Assembly (NCBI GenBank): GCA_017397725.1
Contig: JAFQIA010000012.1
Coordinates: 1 to 62,630, forward strand
From: Clostridia bacterium
Lineage (GTDB): Bacteria; Bacillota; Clostridia; Monoglobales; Monoglobaceae
DNA: 62,630 nt
Direction: 5' to 3'
Below, one piece after another: positions 36,173 through 44,305 of the stretch. Made by a program: the position numbers and the translations under genes. Below the pieces are notes generated by a model that was not told the DNA's origin, did no database searches, and saw nothing but the letters and a program-made list of their open reading frames with translations. Each line of letters starts with the position of its first letter. Position 1 is the first letter of the stretch.

Positions 36173-36347
36173 ACCACAAAACATCCTAATAGTACGATTA
36201 AATCTCAGCGAAAGCATTTTTTCGGCAAAAATGCGCACTCCTACCGCTGATGTTTTAATCGTCATGGGTGATGTTTTGTGGTGAAACTAACGGAGTTGTG
36301 CATTTTTCATGCGTGGCTCCTGCGTGGGCCGCGCATTTTTTATTTTA
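36173..36347 (+). ncRNA. Cassette structured RNA, copy 1 (variable stem, conserved loop)
   Basis: The long hairpin is built from ACCACAAAACATC/GATGTTTTGTGGT (13 bp, 36173-36185 with 36270-36282), ACGATTAAA/TTTAATCGT (9 bp), TCAGCG/CGCTGA (6 bp) and an apical GCATTTTT/AAAAATGC (36214-36234). After a short linker, GTGCATTTTT is complementary to the apical 3' strand, then an 11-bp terminator (ATGCGTGGCTC/GGGCCGCGCAT) ends in TTTTTTATTTTA (to 36347). The tiny ORF begins 21 nt later, so the RNA could be a free ncRNA and, on read-through, the leader of the ORF. Confidence 0.7.
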
Positions 36348-36368
36348 CCACAGAAAGGGTGTTTATTT

Positions 36369-36515
36369 ATGCCAGATTATCAAAAACTATATCACAAGCT
36401 ATTCAATGACATCACGGATATCATAGAAGATTTGAAGAAATCCCAACAGGAAGCAGAGGAAATATATATCCTGTCCTGCGAAGAGGAGGAGAAAAAAGAA
36501 ACCGAAGAGGAATAA
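36369..36515 (+). CDS. 48-aa acidic helical microprotein of the cassette, copy 1
   Basis: Starts MPDYQKLYHKLFNDITD and ends in an acidic tail (EEEEKKETEEE). The body reads as a single amphipathic helix with heptad-like hydrophobics. AAAGGGTG lies before the ATG. Compared with the copy at 55827-55976, the first ~40 codons have about 11 synonymous and 2 amino-acid-changing differences, which is strong evidence that it is translated and selected. No function known to me; no catalytic or metal motif is visible. Confidence 0.75.
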   Translation: MPDYQKLYHKLFNDITDIIEDLKKSQQEAEEIYILSCEEEEKKETEEE

Positions 36516-36793
36516 ACCTTTTATGCCTCGCCCCCTTAGGGATTTAAGGGGGCGGCGTAGCGTAATCTTGTCTGCCATACTTGTTGGGGGATGTGCGGGG
36601 GTTCCTGGGGGCAAGACCCCCGGCGTCGTTTTGGCTACTTTTGGACGAGCAAAAGTAGCGTTTACACAAACGAAGGAAAGTCGCTCCCCGTCCAGAAGAA
36701 AGATAAAACTACGTCTTGCGGGACGATGTGGGCATCGTCCCCTACAACACACGTAAAAGTAGCATTTGTATAAACAAACGTATCCATGAAAAA

Positions 36794-36820
36794 GCGCCGA
36801 AGGGATTTCCCCCTCGGCGC
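36794..36820 (-). terminator. Terminator of the cytidylate-kinase-like gene
   Basis: Minus strand GCGCCGA-GGG / CCC-TCGGCGC with a single bulge, followed by TTTTTC. Confidence 0.8.
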
Positions 36821-36829
36821 AGATACTTC

Positions 36830-37426
36830 TTACAGTTCTTCGGCGGCGCGGACAATCAAATCCACACAGGCATCCAATCCTAATTCGCCACTATTGAGGG
36901 CGAGAGAATAATTTCGCACATCGCCCCATTTCTGGTCGGTGTAATAGTTGTAGTTGATGCTCCGCTTTTTATCCATTTCCCGCATCTTCCGCTTGGCATC
37001 GGCGTCATTGTCGCCACCCAGATAGGTCTGAATCCGCTTGATTTTATCTTCCGGTGTGCTATAAATAAACACATTCAGCCGTTTGGGATGGTCCTTGAGG
37101 ATATAGTCGGCGCACCGACCCACAATCACACAGGAGGATTCCTCTGCCAGTTCCAGAATAATCTTTCTTTGGATGGAGTGGAGATAGTCCTCCAAGGACT
37201 CGCCTAAATTGTTTCGCACCACAAAGCCATAGGCAAACATACTTTTGGAGGGAGAGTATTCCCCTTTGCTCTCTACAAATTCCTTTGCGAGTCCGGTTTG
37301 TTCTGCAACCTTGGCGATAATCTCCTTGTCATAGACAGGAATCCCCAGCCGCTCTCCAACCAGCTTTCCGATATAACGTCCGCCGCTGCCAAACTCACGA
37401 CTGATGGTGATAATTTTGTTTTCCAT
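36830..37426 (-). CDS. Cytidylate kinase-like family protein
   Basis: A 198-aa P-loop protein beginning with ITISREFGSGGRYIGKLVGE, which resembles the Walker A region of CMP kinases but with SGGR in place of GKGT, as in the cytidylate-kinase-like family common in Clostridia. CVIVGRCADYIL and the lid-like Arg/Lys region (AKRKMREMDKKRSINYNYYT) are present. True cmk activity is not established. AGGAGGCGGG precedes the ATG. It is divergent from the S10 operon. Confidence 0.85.
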   Translation of the reverse strand: MENKIITISREFGSGGRYIGKLVGERLGIPVYDKEIIAKVAEQTGLAKEFVESKGEYSPSKSMFAYGFVVRNNLGESLEDYLHSIQRKIILELAEESSCVIVGRCADYILKDHPKRLNVFIYSTPEDKIKRIQTYLGGDNDADAKRKMREMDKKRSINYNYYTDQKWGDVRNYSLALNSGELGLDACVDLIVRAAEEL

Positions 37427-37468
37427 ATGCCCGCCTCCTTTTCTGCCAGGAATTTCTTCCTTATATAT

Positions 37469-37497
37469 AATATAGCACAGATACGAAAAAACTGCAA
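37469..37497 (-). promoter_or_regulatory. Promoter of the cytidylate-kinase-like gene
   Basis: Minus strand TTGCAG, 17-nt spacer, TATATT, about 43 nt before the start. The rest of the spacer to 37733 is AT-rich and I see no other feature in it. Confidence 0.55.
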
Positions 37498-37733
37498 GAA
37501 CTCTCTTTTGAGGAAAATAGGTGATTTTTCCCTACAAAAAACAGGATATTGTTGTTGGGTCCTTAACGAAAACAAAATCTTGTGTTTTCTATGATTTTCA
37601 CGAAAGAAATCGCGGAATTTTGTGCATCTGTACAAAATTCCTATGAGAGAACCATTTTCAAATAGGGAAACCTGACAAATTTAACAAAAGTGAAGAAAAC
37701 CACGGTTTTTCGCCGAAAAAACGAAAAAAATCC

Positions 37734-37762
37734 TTGACACTCCTTGGCAATCGTTGTATAAT
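37734..37762 (+). promoter_or_regulatory. Consensus promoter of the ribosomal superoperon
   Basis: Perfect TTGACA, 17-nt spacer, TATAAT. It is the strongest promoter in the window and lies 300 nt ahead of rpsJ. Confidence 0.92.
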
Positions 37763-37769
37763 GGATAGG

Positions 37770-38035
37770 CGTGACAAAGACATACGATGATTCCGGAGGT
37801 GGCGAAATGCCGTAAAAACGGCAGTTTCGGGAATTTCGGAGGAGATTGTCCGGTTTTACAAAAACGGGCGGAAAGGTCACACTTTCTATTATGAATACAG
37901 TACGATTTTTGTATGGTAGTATGCTGATACCATAGGAATGTTGTGTCTGTGTGCCCCGAACCGTTGTCCAAAAGAAGGACTTGTCGGATTCGGGTTTCAT
38001 TTTAAGCTCGTGCGAAACGCCCGGCACGGTGTAAA
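37770..38035 (+). promoter_or_regulatory. Structured 5' leader of the S10 operon
   Basis: About 290 nt between promoter and rpsJ with at least four hairpins: TGCCGT/ACGGCA (37808-37823), TATGGTA/TACCATA (37912-37934), a compound stem CCCGAA-CCG-GTCC / GGAC-CGG-TTCGGG (37955-37994) and CGTGC/GCACG (38009-38028). Leaders of S10 operons are regulated by a ribosomal protein in some bacteria (L4 in E. coli). I cannot match this to a known leader class. Confidence 0.45.
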
Positions 38036-38061
38036 CTTATTAAACTCAAGGAGGGTATAGC

Positions 38062-38370
38062 ATGGCAGCAGAAAAAATCAGAATCAGATTGAAGGCTTAC
38101 GATCACAACCTTATCGACCAGAGCGCCGCTAAGATTGTGGAGACCGCAAAGAGAACAGGGGCAAAGGTTTCCGGACCGATTCCTCTGCCGACCAAGAAGG
38201 AAGTCGTAACCATTTTGAGAGCGGTTCACAAGTACAAGGACAGCCGTGAGCAGTTCGAGATGAGAACCCACAAAAGACTGATTGATGTTCTGAATCCTAA
38301 CAACAAGACCATCGATGCACTGAAGCATCTGGACTTGCCGGCAGGTGTTGACATCGAACTGAAAATCTAG
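38062..38370 (+). CDS. rpsJ: 30S ribosomal protein S10
   Basis: 102 aa, [20 protein letters not shown] to [13 protein letters not shown], full length. It is a 30S head protein that also serves antitermination as NusE. First gene of the superoperon; AAGGAGGG before the ATG. A 160-nt spacer with hairpins (GTTGGC/GCCAAC and GCTTCCTTA/TAAGGAGC) separates it from rplC. Confidence 0.98.
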   Translation: MAAEKIRIRLKAYDHNLIDQSAAKIVETAKRTGAKVSGPIPLPTKKEVVTILRAVHKYKDSREQFEMRTHKRLIDVLNPNNKTIDALKHLDLPAGVDIELKI

Positions 38371-38530
38371 TAGCAGTTCAAAACCGCAGTAGGAACCCAA
38401 TGCCTTTTGCGGAAAAGCTTCCTTAAATATAAGGAGCAAAAATATTTTAGGTCATGTTGGCAAAAGCCAACCAATAACCCGCAGGTATGTTCGAAAGAAC
38501 CGCTGCTTGTGTAAACAGGAGGAAAGAAAA

Positions 38531-39166
38531 ATGAAGAAAGCAATCTTGGGTAAGAAAATTGGTATGACTCAGGTTTTCACAGAGGACGGCAATCTGGTTC
38601 CGGTTACGGTAATCCAGGCAGGTCCTTGTCCTGTTGTCCAGAAAAAAACCGTTGAAGTTGACGGTTACAGCGCTGTACAGCTGGGATTTGAAGACAAGAA
38701 AGAAAGTCGTTCCAACAAGCCGGAGAAAGGTCACTTCCAGAAAGCTGGCGTTCCGGTGAAGAAGTTTTTGAAGGAATTCAAGCTGGACAACGCTGACGAG
38801 TTGAATGTTGGCGATGTGCTTGATGTAGAGCAGTTTGCAGACGGCGATGTACTGGATGTTACCGGAACCAGCAAAGGTCACGGTTACGCTGGTACCATCA
38901 AGAGATGGGGAACCCACCGCGGTCCGATGACCCACGGTTCTCACTATCACAGAGGCCCCGGTTCTTTGGGTGCATGTTCTGACCCGTCCAGAGTATTCAA
39001 GGGCAAGAAGCTGCCCGGTCACTATGGTGTTGACAAGGTTACCATTCAGAACCTTGACCTGGTGAAAGTTGATAAAGAACGCAATCTTCTGCTGGTTAAG
39101 GGTTCGGTTCCCGGACCTAAGGGCGGATTGCTGGTTGTAAAAAACGCAGTCAAGGTTAACGCCTAA
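38531..39166 (+). CDS. rplC: 50S ribosomal protein L3
   Basis: 211 aa from [16 protein letters not shown]. It initiates 50S assembly near the peptidyl-transferase centre; the central loop [13 protein letters not shown] and [17 protein letters not shown] are characteristic. ACAGGAGG precedes the ATG at 38531, so the longer upstream reading is excluded. Confidence 0.98.
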   Translation: MKKAILGKKIGMTQVFTEDGNLVPVTVIQAGPCPVVQKKTVEVDGYSAVQLGFEDKKESRSNKPEKGHFQKAGVPVKKFLKEFKLDNADELNVGDVLDVEQFADGDVLDVTGTSKGHGYAGTIKRWGTHRGPMTHGSHYHRGPGSLGACSDPSRVFKGKKLPGHYGVDKVTIQNLDLVKVDKERNLLLVKGSVPGPKGGLLVVKNAVKVNA

Positions 39167-39192
39167 CCCGTAGAGAGAGGAGGAAATAGAGA

Positions 39193-39816
39193 ATGCCTAC
39201 AGTAGATATTTATAATGTCGACGGTAAAGTCGTTGGCAGTATGGATTTGAATGAGAACGTGTTTGGCGTTGAGGTTCGCCCCGATGTCATGCACGAAGTA
39301 GTGGTTAACTACTTAGCAAATCAGAGACAGGGCACCCAGAGCACCAAGACCCGGACCGAGGTTCGCGGCGGTGGCATCAAGCCCTGGAGACAGAAAGGTA
39401 CCGGCCGTGCCCGTCAGGGTAGCATCCGCGCTCCTCAGTGGGTTGGCGGCGGCGTAGCGCTCGGTCCCAAGCCCAGAGATTACAGATATGCAGTAAACAA
39501 GAAGACCAGACGTCTGGCTCTCAAGTCTGCACTGTCTTCTAAGGTACTGGAAAATGAAGTTATCGTACTGGATTCTTTCGCTTGCGAGGAAATCAAGACC
39601 AAACAGGTTGTTTCCCTGCTGAAGAATCTGAATGTAAACGAAAAAGCACTGCTGGTTCTGCCTGAGAACGACAAGAACGTAGTTCTCTCCGCAAGAAACA
39701 TCAAGGGTGTTGACACCACTTATGTTGGCGCAATCAACACTTACGAGGTGCTCAATCATACCAAGTGCATCATCTTAAAGGATGCCGTAACCAAGCTTGA
39801 GGAGGTGTACGCATAA
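39193..39816 (+). CDS. rplD: 50S ribosomal protein L4
   Basis: 207 aa with the extended exit-tunnel loop [20 protein letters not shown] (macrolide-resistance region) unaltered as far as can be judged. GAGGAGG upstream. The stop overlaps the rplW start (TAATG). Confidence 0.98.
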   Translation: MPTVDIYNVDGKVVGSMDLNENVFGVEVRPDVMHEVVVNYLANQRQGTQSTKTRTEVRGGGIKPWRQKGTGRARQGSIRAPQWVGGGVALGPKPRDYRYAVNKKTRRLALKSALSSKVLENEVIVLDSFACEEIKTKQVVSLLKNLNVNEKALLVLPENDKNVVLSARNIKGVDTTYVGAINTYEVLNHTKCIILKDAVTKLEEVYA

Positions 39817-40100
39817 TGTTGGCACACGATATTATCAGAAGACCGATTATTACTGAACAGAGTATGGATCAGGTTCAGGAGCGCAAGTACACCTTTGAAG
39901 TTGCAAAGGGCGCAAACAAAATCGAAATCAAAAAAGCGATTGAGGAAATCTTTAAGGTACAGGTAGAGAAAGTCACCACCATCAACTACATCGGCAAGCC
40001 CAAGAGACAGGGCGTGTTCGCAGGTAAGCGTGCTGACTGGAAGAAGGCTGTTGTAAAGCTCACCGCTGACAGCAAGACCATCGAACTGTTCGAGTCCTAA
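39816..40100 (+). CDS. rplW: 50S ribosomal protein L23
   Basis: 94 aa; [20 protein letters not shown] opening and the [19 protein letters not shown] loop identify it. L23 sits at the tunnel exit and docks trigger factor and SRP. Translationally coupled to rplD by a 1-nt stop/start overlap. Confidence 0.98.
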   Translation: MLAHDIIRRPIITEQSMDQVQERKYTFEVAKGANKIEIKKAIEEIFKVQVEKVTTINYIGKPKRQGVFAGKRADWKKAVVKLTADSKTIELFES

Positions 40101-40143
40101 GAACAGGCTACCGAAAAATAGTTAAAGATAAGGAGATTGAAAA

Positions 40144-40977
40144 ATGGGAATTAAAACTTATAAGCCTACAACTCCGTCCCGGCGTCATATGACGGTTTCT
40201 ACCTTTGAAGAGATTGATAAGGTTGCTCCTGAGAAATCTCTGCTCCGTCCCCTTTCCAGCAAAGCGGGCCGTAACGCACAGGGTAAGATCACCGTTCGTC
40301 ACCGTGGTTGTGGTGCGAAAAGAAAATACAGAGTCATCGATTTCAAGAGATATAAGGATGGTATGAATGCAACTGTCCTGTCTATCGAGTATGACCCGAA
40401 CAGATCTGCAAACATTGCGCTGATTCAGTATGAAGACGGCGTAAAGAACTATATCGTAGCTCCTCTGGGGCTGAAGAAGGGTGACGTCGTAGTATCCGGC
40501 GAGGGCGCAGACATTAAGCCCGGTAACGCAATGGAGCTCAAGGACATCCCCGTTGGTACTTTGGTTTACAATATCGAGATGAACCCCGGTAAGGGTGGCC
40601 AGCTGGTTCGTAGTGCAGGTGTGACTGCACAGCTGCTGGCAAAGGAGAACGGCTATGCACAGCTCAGACTCCCCTCCGGTGAAGTTCGTATGATTCGCCT
40701 GAACTGCCGTGCAACCATCGGTCAGGTAGGCAACACCGATCACTCCAACATCAACATCGGTAAGGCAGGCCGTAAGCGTCATTTGGGCTTCAGACCTACC
40801 GTCCGTGGTGTTGTTATGAACCCGAACGACCATCCGCACGGTGGTGGTGAAGGTAAGTCCCCCATCGGTATGCCCAGCCCTGTTACTCCTTGGGGTAAGC
40901 CGGCACTGGGTTACAAGACCAGAGATAAGAAGAAGAAGTCTAACAAGTTCATTGTTAAGAGACGCAACGGTAAGTAA
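40144..40977 (+). CDS. rplB: 50S ribosomal protein L2
   Basis: 277 aa, full length, with the C-terminal block [20 protein letters not shown] containing the conserved histidine near the peptidyl-transferase centre. AAGGAGATTG upstream. Confidence 0.98.
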   Translation: MGIKTYKPTTPSRRHMTVSTFEEIDKVAPEKSLLRPLSSKAGRNAQGKITVRHRGCGAKRKYRVIDFKRYKDGMNATVLSIEYDPNRSANIALIQYEDGVKNYIVAPLGLKKGDVVVSGEGADIKPGNAMELKDIPVGTLVYNIEMNPGKGGQLVRSAGVTAQLLAKENGYAQLRLPSGEVRMIRLNCRATIGQVGNTDHSNINIGKAGRKRHLGFRPTVRGVVMNPNDHPHGGGEGKSPIGMPSPVTPWGKPALGYKTRDKKKKSNKFIVKRRNGK

Positions 40978-40989
40978 GGAGGGAATCAC

Positions 40990-41262
40990 ATGGGAAGAAG
41001 TATTAAAAAAGGACCTTTCGTGGATGCGAAGCTGCTTGCCAGAATCGTAGCTATGAATGAAAAGAACGAAAAGACCGTTTTGAAGACATGGTCAAGAGCT
41101 TCTACTATATTCCCCGATATGGTTGGACACACCATCGCGGTTTATGATGGAAGAAAGCATGTTCCGGTTTATGTGAGCGAGGATATGGTTGGCCACAAGC
41201 TCGGCGAGTTTGCTCCCACCAGAACTTACAAAGGTCATGCCGGAGCAAAGACCTCTAGATAA
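40990..41262 (+). CDS. rpsS: 30S ribosomal protein S19
   Basis: 90 aa; [16 protein letters not shown] start and [20 protein letters not shown]. It contacts S13 in the 30S head. AAGGAGGG ahead of the ATG, 12 nt after rplB. Confidence 0.98.
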   Translation: MGRSIKKGPFVDAKLLARIVAMNEKNEKTVLKTWSRASTIFPDMVGHTIAVYDGRKHVPVYVSEDMVGHKLGEFAPTRTYKGHAGAKTSR

Positions 41263-41299
41263 TCAGGAATTTTGATAGATGAAAGGAGCTCAACAGAAC

Positions 41300-41635
41300 A
41301 TGGAAGCAGTAGCAAAAGTTACACATGTACGCATTGCGCCCAGAAAAGTTCGCGTTGTGATTGACTTGATCAGAAACAAGTCTGTCGGCGAGGCGATCGG
41401 TATTCTGAAGAATACCCCCAAGGCTGCAAGCCCCGTGGTTGAAAAACTGCTGAAGTCTGCGATGGCAAATGCAGAGAACAACCATCAGATGAATGTAGAA
41501 AATCTGTATGTTGCAGAAGTATATGCAGACCAGGGTCCCACCCTGAAGAGAATTCAGGCAAGAGCACAGGGCCGTGCGTTCAGAATTAATAAGAAAACAA
41601 GTCACATCACATTGAAACTTCGGGAGAAGGAATAA
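41300..41635 (+). CDS. rplV: 50S ribosomal protein L22
   Basis: 111 aa from [18 protein letters not shown]; the beta-hairpin reaching the exit tunnel ends in [21 protein letters not shown] start at 41300, 11 nt after AAAGGAG; an ATG at 41279 would be upstream of that site. Confidence 0.96.
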   Translation: MEAVAKVTHVRIAPRKVRVVIDLIRNKSVGEAIGILKNTPKAASPVVEKLLKSAMANAENNHQMNVENLYVAEVYADQGPTLKRIQARAQGRAFRINKKTSHITLKLREKE

Positions 41636-41653
41636 GATAGGAGGTAACAAGTT

Positions 41654-42358
41654 ATGGGTCAGAAAGTAAATCCCCACGGTCTCAGAGTTGGTATTATTAA
41701 AGACTGGGATTCTCGTTGGTTTGCTGACAAAAAGAACTTCGGTGACAGTCTTGTAGAGGACTACAACCTCAGAGTGTTCCTCAAGAAGAAATTGTTCCTT
41801 GCCGGAGTAGATAAGATCGAGATTGAAAAGTTTGCGAACAAGGTTCGCGTTTCTATCCACGCAGGTAAGCCCGGTATCGTTATCGGTAAGGGCGGCGCTG
41901 AGATTGAAAAATTGAAGAAGGAACTGGAGCAGATGACCGGAAAGACCATCATCCTGAACGTCATCGAGGTAAAGGTTCCTGATATGAGTGCACAGTTGGT
42001 TGCAGAGAACATCGCTTCTCAGCTGGAGAGAAGAATTTCCTTCAGAAAAGCAATGAAGCAGTGCATGGGCCGTACCATGAAGATGGGTGCAAAGGGTATC
42101 AAGACCTGCGTATCCGGTCGTGTTGGCGGTGCAGAAATTGCAAGATGCGAGCAGTATCATGAGGGCACCATTCCGCTGCAGACCCTCAGAGCAGACATTG
42201 ACTATGGCTTTACCGAAGCAAACACTACCTACGGTAAGCTGGGCGTCAAGGTTTGGATTTATAAAGGCGAGATCCTCAACGTGTCCGAGAGCAGAAATGC
42301 TGCAAAGGCTGAGGAAAAGAAACCTGCTCCCAGACGCAGAGAAGGAGGCAGAAAATAA
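41654..42358 (+). CDS. rpsC: 30S ribosomal protein S3
   Basis: 234 aa; [20 protein letters not shown] start and the KH-domain GXXG in [16 protein letters not shown]. It forms part of the mRNA entry site. The C-terminal tail is basic and lysine/arginine-rich. Stop overlaps the rplP start. Confidence 0.98.
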   Translation: MGQKVNPHGLRVGIIKDWDSRWFADKKNFGDSLVEDYNLRVFLKKKLFLAGVDKIEIEKFANKVRVSIHAGKPGIVIGKGGAEIEKLKKELEQMTGKTIILNVIEVKVPDMSAQLVAENIASQLERRISFRKAMKQCMGRTMKMGAKGIKTCVSGRVGGAEIARCEQYHEGTIPLQTLRADIDYGFTEANTTYGKLGVKVWIYKGEILNVSESRNAAKAEEKKPAPRRREGGRK

Positions 42359-42792
42359 TGTTATCACCGAAGAGAGTTAAGCGTAGAAAAGTACAGCGCG
42401 GCAGAATGAAGGGTGCTGCACACCGTGGTAACAAGGTGGTTTACGGCGATTTCGGTCTGCAGGCTTTGAGCCCTGCATGGGTTACCAGTAACCAGATCGA
42501 GGCTGCCCGTGTTGCTATGACACGTTACACCAAGAGAGGCGGTCAGGTATGGATTAAGATTTTCCCTGACAAGCCCGTTACTGCAAAACCTGCTGAAACC
42601 CGTATGGGTAGCGGTAAAGGTTCCCCTGAGTACTGGGTAGCAGTTGTAAAGCCCGGTAGAGTTATGTTTGAAATCGGCGGCGTAAGCGAAGAGGTTGCAC
42701 GTGAGGCTATGCGTCTTGCTATGCACAAGCTTCCGCTCAAGTGTAAGTTTGTCAGAAAAGCTGACCAAGAAATGGAAGGTGATAGTGAATGA
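42358..42792 (+). CDS. rplP: 50S ribosomal protein L16
   Basis: 144 aa; [19 protein letters not shown] and [20 protein letters not shown]. It organises the central protuberance and helps place A-site tRNA. Overlaps both neighbours (TAATG with rpsC, 4 nt with rpmC). Confidence 0.98.
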   Translation: MLSPKRVKRRKVQRGRMKGAAHRGNKVVYGDFGLQALSPAWVTSNQIEAARVAMTRYTKRGGQVWIKIFPDKPVTAKPAETRMGSGKGSPEYWVAVVKPGRVMFEIGGVSEEVAREAMRLAMHKLPLKCKFVRKADQEMEGDSE

Positions 42793-43001
42793 AAATGCAA
42801 GAGATAAGAGACCTTTCCATGCAGGAACTTGAAGATAAAATCAAGGACTTAAAGGAAGAACTTTTCAACCTTCGTTTCCAGAACGCTACCAACCAGCTGG
42901 ACAATCCCATGCGTATTGTTAGCGTGAAGAAGGATATTGCAAGAGTAAAAACTGTGCTGAAGGAAAAAGAACTTGGTATCAACACAAGTGTAAATGCGTA
43001 G
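42789..43001 (+). CDS. rpmC: 50S ribosomal protein L29
   Basis: 70 aa, helical hairpin with [18 protein letters not shown], the family core. Tunnel-exit protein. Start overlaps the rplP stop. Confidence 0.97.
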   Translation: MKMQEIRDLSMQELEDKIKDLKEELFNLRFQNATNQLDNPMRIVSVKKDIARVKTVLKEKELGINTSVNA

Positions 43002-43013
43002 GAGGTGTAGAGA

Positions 43014-43271
43014 ATGAGTGAACGAAATTATCGCAAAACTCGTATTGGCGAGGTTGTAAGCAACAAGATGGACAAGACCATCGTGGTTGCAATCAAAGAG
43101 CATGAGAAGCACCCGCTTTACAGCAAGGTTATGAAGCGTACCTACAAACTGAAGGCACACGATGAAAATAACATTTGCGGCATCGGCGACAGAGTCAAGG
43201 TGATGGAGACCCGTCCCCTGTCCAAGGACAAGAGATGGAGACTGGTTGAAATCGTAGAAAAAGCAAAATAA
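43014..43271 (+). CDS. rpsQ: 30S ribosomal protein S17
   Basis: 85 aa; [19 protein letters not shown] and [18 protein letters not shown] are the OB-fold signatures. Binds 16S helix 11. AGGAGGTG precedes the ATG. Confidence 0.98.
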   Translation: MSERNYRKTRIGEVVSNKMDKTIVVAIKEHEKHPLYSKVMKRTYKLKAHDENNICGIGDRVKVMETRPLSKDKRWRLVEIVEKAK

Positions 43272-43324
43272 TCTGCGCCCCTGTGCAATGGGTATCGAAT
43301 AATTGAGATAGGAGGAAGTCCGAT

Positions 43325-43693
43325 ATGATTCAACAGCAGACAATCCTTAAGGTCGCTGACAACAGCGGTGCAAAAGAGATTATGTGTATCCGTGTTATGG
43401 GCGGCTCTTTCAGACGCTATGGCAACATTGGCGATGTCATCATTGCTTCTGTGAAAAAAGCAACGCCCGGCGGTGCTGTTAAAAAAGGTGATGTAGTAAA
43501 AGCGGTTATCGTGCGTAGCGTCAACGGCGTAAAGCGTCCTGACGGTTCCAGAATCCGTTTTGACGAAAATGCAGCGGTTATCATCAAAGATGACAAGACC
43601 CCGAGAGGTACTCGTATCTTTGGGCCGGTTGCAAGAGAATTGAGAGACAAGGATTATATGAAGATCCTGTCCCTCGCTCCCGAAGTGCTGTAA
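43325..43693 (+). CDS. rplN: 50S ribosomal protein L14
   Basis: 122 aa; [20 protein letters not shown] and [20 protein letters not shown]. It forms an intersubunit bridge and binds silencing factor RsfS. A 267-nt spacer holding two tandem structured hairpins separates it from rplX. Confidence 0.98.
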   Translation: MIQQQTILKVADNSGAKEIMCIRVMGGSFRRYGNIGDVIIASVKKATPGGAVKKGDVVKAVIVRSVNGVKRPDGSRIRFDENAAVIIKDDKTPRGTRIFGPVARELRDKDYMKILSLAPEVL

Positions 43694-43776
43694 AATTTGG
43701 TTTCTTTATCCGTTCGATTGGCTCGGATATCTGGATATACCTCGCCAATCTGCACGAATAAATAACCTCAAATTTT
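43692..43776 (+). repeat. Conserved-core hairpin, tandem copy a
   Basis: Outer stem AAAATTTG/CAAATTTT (starting inside the rplN stop region), middle TTTAT/ATAAA, inner ATTGGC/GCCAAT, and an apical core containing GGATATCTGGATATACC. It sits directly after rplN. It aligns to the next hairpin and to 59633-59719. Confidence 0.75.
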
Positions 43777-43799
43777 ATTACGCACTTATGGTTCTATGG

Positions 43800-43882
43800 A
43801 ATTTGGCGGTCTTTGTTCGTTCGGCCGGCTCGGATATCTTGATATACCTCGCCGTCCTGCACGGACAAATCCCATCCAAATT
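43800..43882 (+). repeat. Conserved-core hairpin, tandem copy b
   Basis: Outer AATTTGG/CCAAATT, middle TTTGTTCG/CGGACAAA (one G-T), inner CGGC/GCCG, apical core GGATATCTTGATATACC. Each of the two tandem units is followed by ACGCACT (from 43779 and 43887). Confidence 0.75.
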
Positions 43883-43960
43883 TTGTGACGCACTAAAACG
43901 ATGGCGAAAGCCATCATAGTTTAAGATTCTACCCTTTCAATATAAAAAGGAGGAAAGACA

Positions 43961-44278
43961 ATGGCTAAGATGCACGTGAAAACCGGCGACGAGGTCGTGG
44001 TTCTGTCCGGTAAGGACAAGGGCAAAAAAGGTAAAGTTTTGTCCGTAAACCCCGAAAAGCGCATGGTTATCGTTGAGGGCGTTTCTATGGCCACCAAGCA
44101 CAAGAAGCCCAGAAAGATGGGCGAGACCGGTGGCATCATTCAGCAGGAAACCCCGATTTATGCAAGCAAAGTAATGAATGTTTGTGAAAAGTGCGGCGCA
44201 CCCAGCAGAGTTGGTCGTAAGGTTCTGGAAGACGGAACTCACGTACGCTACTGCAAGAAGTGCGGCGAGACATTCTAA
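43961..44278 (+). CDS. rplX: 50S ribosomal protein L24
   Basis: 105 aa with an N-terminal KOW motif (KTGDEVVVLSGKDKGKKG) and a C-terminal part carrying two Cys pairs (CEKCGAP and CKKCGETF), so this version is probably zinc-binding. Assembly-initiator protein. AGGAGG before the ATG. Whether read-through or internal initiation past the tandem hairpins feeds it is unknown. Confidence 0.97.
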   Translation: MAKMHVKTGDEVVVLSGKDKGKKGKVLSVNPEKRMVIVEGVSMATKHKKPRKMGETGGIIQQETPIYASKVMNVCEKCGAPSRVGRKVLEDGTHVRYCKKCGETF

Positions 44279-44305
44279 AAAAGTAGAAAGGAGGGTTCAC
44301 TCTAA

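Larger units (their letters stand above)
35889..36775 (+). mobile_element. Palindrome-armed cassette carrying an ncRNA and a tiny ORF, copy 1
   Basis: The left arm runs from a CACAGGGGACGGTTC repeat (about 35890) to 36110 and holds three hairpins: GCTACTTTTG/CAAAAGTAGC (35974-35999), CCGGGGGC/GCCCCCGG (36010-36028) and CGCCCCCTTA/TAAGGGGGCG (36077-36102). A promoter, structured RNA and small ORF follow. The right arm (36525-36775) repeats the same three hairpins in inverted order and ends with another palindrome, GGGACGATG/CATCGTCCC (36720-36741). The left arm, promoter, terminator and ORF are near-identical to the cassette at 55614-56450. No transposase is present, so any movement would need one in trans. 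Confidence 0.7.

Noticed and set aside
36173..36347. Retron msr-msd RNA
   Set aside because: A long variable hairpin fits superficially, but there is no reverse transcriptase gene and no a1/a2 repeat with a branching G arrangement.
35869..36773. Short frames with ATFARPKVAKTTPG-type peptides in the cassette arms
   Set aside because: They recur in several frames of palindromic DNA and lack ribosome sites; they are translations of the repeat.
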